A DNA stretch of 64,000 bases. Origin: Hypomesus transpacificus (lineage: Eukaryota; Chordata; Actinopteri; Osmeriformes; Osmeridae). The DNA is taken from positions 1,821,998-1,885,997 of the forward strand of contig NW_025813938.1 of the NCBI RefSeq assembly GCF_021917145.1, in the 5' to 3' direction. Position numbers and translations under genes: made by a program. The stretch's first letter is position 1. Each line of letters opens with the position of its first letter. Shown here piece by piece: positions 58,501-64,000 of this stretch. The notes below the pieces were generated by a model. It was not told where the DNA came from, made no database searches, and was given only the letters and a program-made list of their open reading frames with translations.

Positions 58501-59446
58501 GGACCACGGATCTGGTGACAGACTGGACCAGTGACAACCCCCGGCTATGTTTAGCTTGACACACTGTTTGTGCCCTTCTTGGGCCTTCTGTGTGTGTAGT
58601 ACGTGTGTGTGTGTAGTACGTGTGTGTAGTACGTGTGTGTGTGTAGTATGTGGGTGTGTGTGTAACAGGACAGGAAATAATCCAAACTAGTCAAAATAGT
58701 TTTGGAATGCAGTCAACCTGTGTAGCACACCATCTTAGTTTTCACAACCATGCTGAACATGCTTCAACTTTGTCGAAATGTAACACAGAATGCATCCATT
58801 CGGAAATGTCAATGGTCTGATCTTACAAAAGTTGGTGAAGCTGATACCACAAGACCATGCTGTGTGTGTGTGTGTGGTACCAGATATCCATCCTAAAATT
58901 GGTTTGCTATCAGGTGCATATTTTATGTTGTTCCAGAGTTACAATATTATGACATTTGTTACTGATTTAAAGGTTGAACTTAACATGATGGTTAAAGTAA
59001 AATTGTTTAAAGATTAAAAGTTAAATCGTTTAAAGTTTAAATGTTCAAAGGTTAGAAGTAAAATATTTGAAATTTGTTTAAAGATTAAAAGTAAAATAAT
59101 TTAAGGATTAAAGGAACTACAATTATTATAATATTAGTTAGGTGTAGGGTTAGGGTTGTGTAAAATTGTTTAAGATGCAACATTTTTTTCTCAAACGTTA
59201 CAAATAACTATCTTAAAAGTTAAAACAAAAAAGGATTTAAAATGTAGAAGTAAAACGGTCCCCAGACCACAGTAAAGCGTAGGGAGCGAGGCGACCTCTG
59301 ACCTGTCCTCGGAGACGCCCACCGTCCCAACCGTGCAGCTCTGGAACCCTGTGAGGGAACCCCAGACCCTTCTCAAACGGCTGGGTCCCCCGGAAGTGTC
59401 TCTGCTGTGTCCCCCTCAGGATCTCCGAGTGGCCCATGTCCCTCAC

Positions 59447-59715
59447 GGGCTGCAACAAAGCCTCCTGGGACACGCGCCCGCCGTCCCCGTCCGTCATGGC
59501 GGCGCGGACCGATGACATCACGGCGTCCACGGCCTGGCGCGGCTGGGAGCCCACCCAGGCCTGCGTGGGGTCTGAAACGGGGTGCCAGCCGGGGCCTGAC
59601 TGCTCCTGCAGGTAGGACAGGAAGGAGCCTCCGCCGCCGCCCGCCGCCGCCGCCGCCGCCGCCACCGCTGTTACCACTTCCTGCTCCGCTGCTGCCGCTG
59701 CTGGCCTCGCCCGAC
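59447..59715 (-). CDS. ank1: ank1 large-form exon with an apparent frame disruption
   Basis: Encodes GGGGSFLSYLQEQSGPGWHP and continues with VSDPTQAWVGSQPRQ to EALLQP, matching the human ankyrin-1 regulatory region (GSIVSYLQDAAQGSW). The 3' end at CCC/GTGAGG is phase 0 and fits the exon at 56112. The 5' end at CCCAG/GTCGGG does not fit the previous exon by one base. The frames can be reconciled by one extra base in the GGC tract near 59639-59642, or by a nearby acceptor GGGCGAG/GCC. The donor choice is also provisional. Confidence 0.65.
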
Positions 59716-59769
59716 CTGGGAGGAGAGAGAGGGGGAACTGAGGGGGGAGTACTGGGGGAGTGGCACCGA

Positions 59770-59790
59770 GGGGGGGGGGGGGGGGGGAGG
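59770..59790. repeat. G homopolymer tract
   Basis: A run of about 17 G bases in the ank1 intron. Such runs are prone to sequencing error. Confidence 0.8.
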
Positions 59791-60001
59791 GGCAGTAAGG
59801 GCAGTAAGGGCTGTAAATTGTTGTATGAGGGTGTTTAGTACAGGAGGGGTTTACATCATCAACAGTCGACACCTCGGTAGATTAGCCAATAAGAACAAGC
59901 CGTGACACAGTCGACACCTCGGTAGATTAGCCATTAGACAAGCAGCCCCGGGGGGGGGGGGTGGTCATGCGGTTGCCATGCCGACGGCGTCCAGAACTCA
60001 C

Positions 60002-60650
60002 CTGTCCCCGTTGCGGTCGACCACACGGCTCAAACCGGGAGAGTCACTGAGGCGTGCGTACACACGTTGCTGTCCTGCAACAAGAGAAAGCCCTTCCTCT
60101 GAGCCTGGCCCTCCTCTTCCTCCTCCTCCTCCTCCTCCTCCCTCGCTCGCCGCGCTGCCGAGCGCCTCCGCAACGTCCGACCTCACGGCCTCTGACCTCT
60201 GACCCATGTCCAGCCCGTTAAGGTCAACCCCGGCGAGGGTGGGCGTGGCCGTACTGAACGAGGCGGGCGTGGCCGTGCTCATCTCCGAGTCAGCCCCCAT
60301 CTCCGTGTCGTCCTCCTCCAGCCCGCCCCCGCCCCCCGCCCCGCTCGCCCCACTGGCAGCACTCCCAGGCCGGCCCAGGCTCCCGTACGGAAGGCCCAGG
60401 AGCCCCTCCGAGTCGTCTGCGTTGCTGCACTCCAGGGAGGAGTCCTCCACAACCACCAGAGAGGGGCTGTTACCGGAGGGCCACACCTGCACGTCCGACA
60501 TCTCCATCAGGGTGTCTTCTTCGGTGGTGGCGATGGGGGCACAGTCCAGGCTGGAGACCTCCTGCCAGTAGGGTTCGGCACCCAGGGGGGAGGGCAGGCT
60601 GTACTGCATGCAGGCTGGGGAGAGCATCTCCTCCTGAACCAGCCCGTAAC
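60002..60650 (-). CDS. ank1: ank1 large-form exon, C-terminal regulatory domain
   Basis: A 649-base exon entering in phase 1 (YGLVQEEM) and leaving in phase 2. It contains EEDTLMEMSDVQVWPSGNSP and SLVVVEDSSLECSNADDSE, which closely match human ankyrin-1 downstream of the death domain, then a Gly-rich acidic linker and SLVAGQQRVYARLSDSPGLS. This domain modulates membrane and spectrin binding of erythroid ankyrin. The ankyrin repeats, ZU5/UPA and death domains must lie beyond the right edge of the window. Confidence 0.88.
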
Positions 60651-60954
60651 CTGGAGCGAGACACAGAGAGGGAGACTGACACCAGCCCCCCGCCTCGTTC
60701 CCCCCCCTCCAGCGCCGGGACCCCAGGAGAGGGGTGCCACTGTCCGAGAGGACAGGGCAGCCAGAGGGAGGGGGAGAGAGGGGCGGGGGTTAGGAGGAGA
60801 GGGGGGGGGGTTAGGGGGGAGGGGGCTAGCTGGAAGAGAGGTGCAGGGACTGAGGGAGCCGGGGGGCACTCTCAAGGGGATGGGGGGCGGGGGGATGGGG
60901 GGCAAGCCAGACGAGCCAGCACCAACATATAGCAGCTGTGTCAGCAGCAGCAGA

Positions 60955-61210
60955 TGACCAGGGCAAGGACCAGGACCAGGACCAGGACCAGGACCAGGAC
61001 CAGGACCAGGACCAGACCAGACCAGGGCCAGGACCAGGACCAGGACCAGGACTAGGACCAGGACCAGGACCAGGACCAGGACCAGGGCCAGGACCAGGAC
61101 CAGGACCAGGACCAGGACCAGGACTAGGACCAGGACCAGACAAGAACCTGGGCCAGACCAGGACCAGGACCAGGACCAGGGCCAGACCAGGACCAGGACC
61201 AGGACCCTGG
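60955..61210. repeat. Hexanucleotide repeat (caggac)n
   Basis: Tandem caggac units with a few variants in an ank1 intron. The Gly-Pro and Val-Leu open frames on the minus strand are artefacts. Confidence 0.95.
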
Positions 61211-64000
61211 TGTCCTGGTGTCCTGGTGTCTGCTGCTGCTGCACTAACTAGCCACCAGCAGGGAGGACCACAGTCCCTTCCTCTCCCTGGTTCACACACA
61301 CACACACACACACACACATGCCACACACACAGGCTTACACACTCACACACGTTCACGCAACCTCGGACATGACAGGCAGGTTAAATATTAAATTCAGGCT
61401 GTATGGCATGCATGCAAGCAATCTCATTCCCACACCATACACACACACACTCACTCTCTCTCTTTCACACACACATCCAACCACACACAACAATAAACAA
61501 TACAAACAATTCAGAAATCAACAGAAGGGAACCATTTACCACAAAAGTGCACTCCAGTCACGTAAATCTCTCACAAACAAACAGACATTTGATTACAGAA
61601 ACAGTTTTCATGTATAACTCCCATAGGAGACAACCTATTTTGTTTTTCTTTTTGAAGTTGAATTAGGAAAATATGCTTCTCATGGGCCCATGGACACTTG
61701 ACTCAAGTCACTCCAGAAACCGCTGTGAATCTTCATGTGTATGTGAACGTTCATTCTCAAAGAGGAAGTAAGATTTGGGGGAAGATGTATGGGGATGGTA
61801 GCGTGAGGATTGAAGTCCTGGTCGGGGGTCAGGGGTCAGGGGTCAGGGGTCAGGGCTGATAGGACAACCCCGGTCTGTCCACGTGATGCATGATGATCCT
61901 GCAGGAAGTGATCTTGTTTACATCCTGTGAGAATCTCTGACTCAGGTGCATTCTGAGTGCAGTGCCTTCTTCCATCTCTCAGCCATCCCACTCTCCTTCC
62001 CTCTCTCCCTTCAGTCTCTCCTCCCTCCTCCCTCCATCCTCCATCCCTATTCCTCTCCCTCCCTCCTAATTCTCTCATCCTTCCTCCCTCCCTTCTCCAT
62101 CTTTCCTCCCTCTCTTCTCTCTCCCTCTCCCCATCCCTCCCCTTTTCCCTTAACCCTCCCTCCCTCCCTCATGTCCCACATGTCCTGTTTCAAGGTCAAA
62201 AAGGAACTTGAGGCATCAGCCACATATGCAGCATATTGGAGTAGGAGAACTAGACTCACATCTATGCAGAATCAGATGGCATGAGGATTGTGATGGACCA
62301 GCATTGTGATGGACCAGCATTGTGATGGACCAGCATTGTGATGGACCAGCATTGTGATGGAGCAGCATTGTGATGAATGCGTCTGTGTGTAGGTGCGTCA
62401 GTTAACCAGAACCACCACAGAACTCCAGTCGAACAGTAGGACAAGCACAACACAGAGACAGATCCTGACAGTCCTGGAACGAGGAAACAGGAGGACTGTT
62501 GAGGAGGAGGGAGAGGGAGAGGGAGAGGGAGAAAGATAGAATGTAGTTTGTGCCCCTGTGTGTGTGTCTGGTGTGTGTCTGGTGTGTGTGCGTCTGTGTT
62601 CATCTGTGTGTGTGGTCTTTTGTATCTGGTGTTTGTGGTGTGTGTGTGTGTTCCTAGTATGTGTGCTTGTGTGTTAAAAGACAGGGGTAACATGATTCGT
62701 TGCTGGTGGTGAGTGTTGCTGAGTGTGCAGTGGGTATTAGAGAGGCTTGCTGGCAGAGACCAACACCATCTCCAGACGTCCAGCTGAGAAGGCCAAAGGA
62801 CATCATGTGTATGGGATCTCTCACACCAGAGAGTGTGTGTGTCTGGTGTGTGTGTGTGTCTAGCGTGTGTGTGTGTGTGTGTGTGTAGTGATGATGATGA
62901 GTGGAGACGTTGACCCGACCCTCCTGGTAAACAAGACGTGTATAAACACGCAGTAAGTCGAAGCTCACGTACACATACACAGGAAACACACAAAGAAACA
63001 CACACAGGAAACACACACAAAGAAACACACACAGGAAACACACAGAGAAACACACACAGGAAACACACAGAGAAACACACACAGGAAACACACACTGAGA
63101 AACACACACAGGAAACACACAGAGAAACACACACAGGGACGACATCTGGACTTGAAGAAGACGCACTAGGTGAAGGACTGACAGGGAGGAAACAGAGAGG
63201 CAGTGAAACTCACTCGTGAAATACAGTACCTTGGAAAAAAACACACAGGAAACACACAACACACACACAAGTCACCAAGACGAATGGAAGGTTTACATGA
63301 AGTGATGTTGCGAGGACAAGAACCAACCCCCACAGACGTCACTCGCAAGGCACACACACACACACACACACGTTGACCGACAGACAAGGACTGTCACGTG
63401 GCCACACCCACACATGACGGTCGGTCACCGTGCAGAACCGAAGAAGCCCCGGAGGCTTGTTCACCCCCTGGAGAGGAGAGATCGTCACAGATCTCTGTCG
63501 AAGGAGAAGAACAGAGAAGAACGACGGCAGTCTTATGCTCCAGGGCTCGAGGCCACGCCTCTCTTTCTCTGTTAGTCCCATTCTGGCAGGTCACATGCAC
63601 TGCTTCAAGACTACATCTCCCAGAAGACACTTCGGCATGCCCCTCGGTCCGATGCTTCCATGCGAGCATAGGAGAGGCAGGAGATGAGGGTGCTTCTGGC
63701 TACATGCACATGCAGACATGCAGGAGGACAGGGAGGAGGAGGGGCCGGGAGAGGAGAGGAGGGAGGGAGAGAGAGAGAGACAGGGTAGGAGGGAGATGAA
63801 GAGACAGGGATAGGAGAGAGGAGGCAGAGGGGTGGGGAGAGACGGAGTGAGAGAGAGGGACTCCTCTCCCCTTATTCCTGGGGGCTGAGGACGGGTGCGA
63901 GAGGAGGGGGGCTCACGGCAGACGGTTAAAAACGTAGATTTTTCCAGAGTAGGAAACTGAGAAAAAAAATAAAAGAGTTCGGAAAAATGCACAACTCGTC
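61211..64000 (-). other. ank1: ank1 intron, right edge of window
   Basis: No exon is supportable on either strand. The stretch includes CA tracts at 61295-61320, 62980-63140 (about 20-bp units of acacacaggaaacac) and 63350-63372, a 22-bp repeat (gtgatggaccagcatt) at 62290-62370, TG tracts at 62560-62660 and 62835-62887, and pyrimidine-rich DNA at 61970-62170. Confidence 0.55.

Noticed and set aside
60507-61356. Gly-Pro and Val-Leu repeat open frames
   Set aside because: They come from the (caggac)n hexanucleotide.

Overview
The window is vertebrate nuclear DNA, almost certainly from a teleost fish. It has multi-exon genes with GT-AG introns, one gene of the nodal-related family, short tRNA-derived SINE pieces with a teleost-style tail (gctttggataaaagcgt-like), two LINE 3' ends, and very many CA, CT and GA microsatellites and minisatellites. 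No bacterial, phage or CRISPR-like system is present. All exon models were built by hand from splice consensus, reading-frame phase and remembered family sequence; no alignment was run.

Layout. (1) 1-18.1 kb, plus strand: the 3' part of osbp2 (12 coding exons, FFAT motif and complete sterol-binding domain) with a long 3' UTR. (2) 19.1-27.6 kb, plus: a 25-exon gene for a coiled-coil protein of about 1034 residues that I cannot name. (3) 27.5-30.4 kb, minus: ccdc117, 5 exons, tail to tail with the coiled-coil gene. (4) 31.6-35.4 kb, plus: tcn2 (transcobalamin), head to head with ccdc117. (5) 35.65-39.45 kb, plus: dguok (mitochondrial deoxyguanosine kinase). (6) 39.7-42.2 kb, plus: a nodal-related TGF-beta ligand with a TATA box. 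(7) 42.2-45.7 kb: intergenic, with a large minisatellite. (8) 45.7-48.6 kb, minus: eif4ebp2. (9) 49.2-64 kb, minus: the 3' end of ank1, containing two exons of the large ankyrin-1, then an internal first exon for the muscle-type small ankyrin-1 (sAnk1), and two alternative C-termini, one carrying the obscurin-binding motif.

Functionally the genes are unrelated housekeeping and developmental genes, not a pathway. The order is informative. osbp2, ccdc117 and tcn2 match human 22q12, nodal plus eif4ebp2 match human 10q22, and ank1 lies on human 8p11, so the window joins pieces that are separate in mammals.

The most notable feature is how far tandem repeats intrude on gene structure. Repeats duplicate splice donors (ccdc117 exon 4, coiled-coil exon 9), press against splice acceptors (osbp2, ank1), expand coding sequence (nodal prodomain, coiled-coil protein), and create long open frames on both strands that are not genes.
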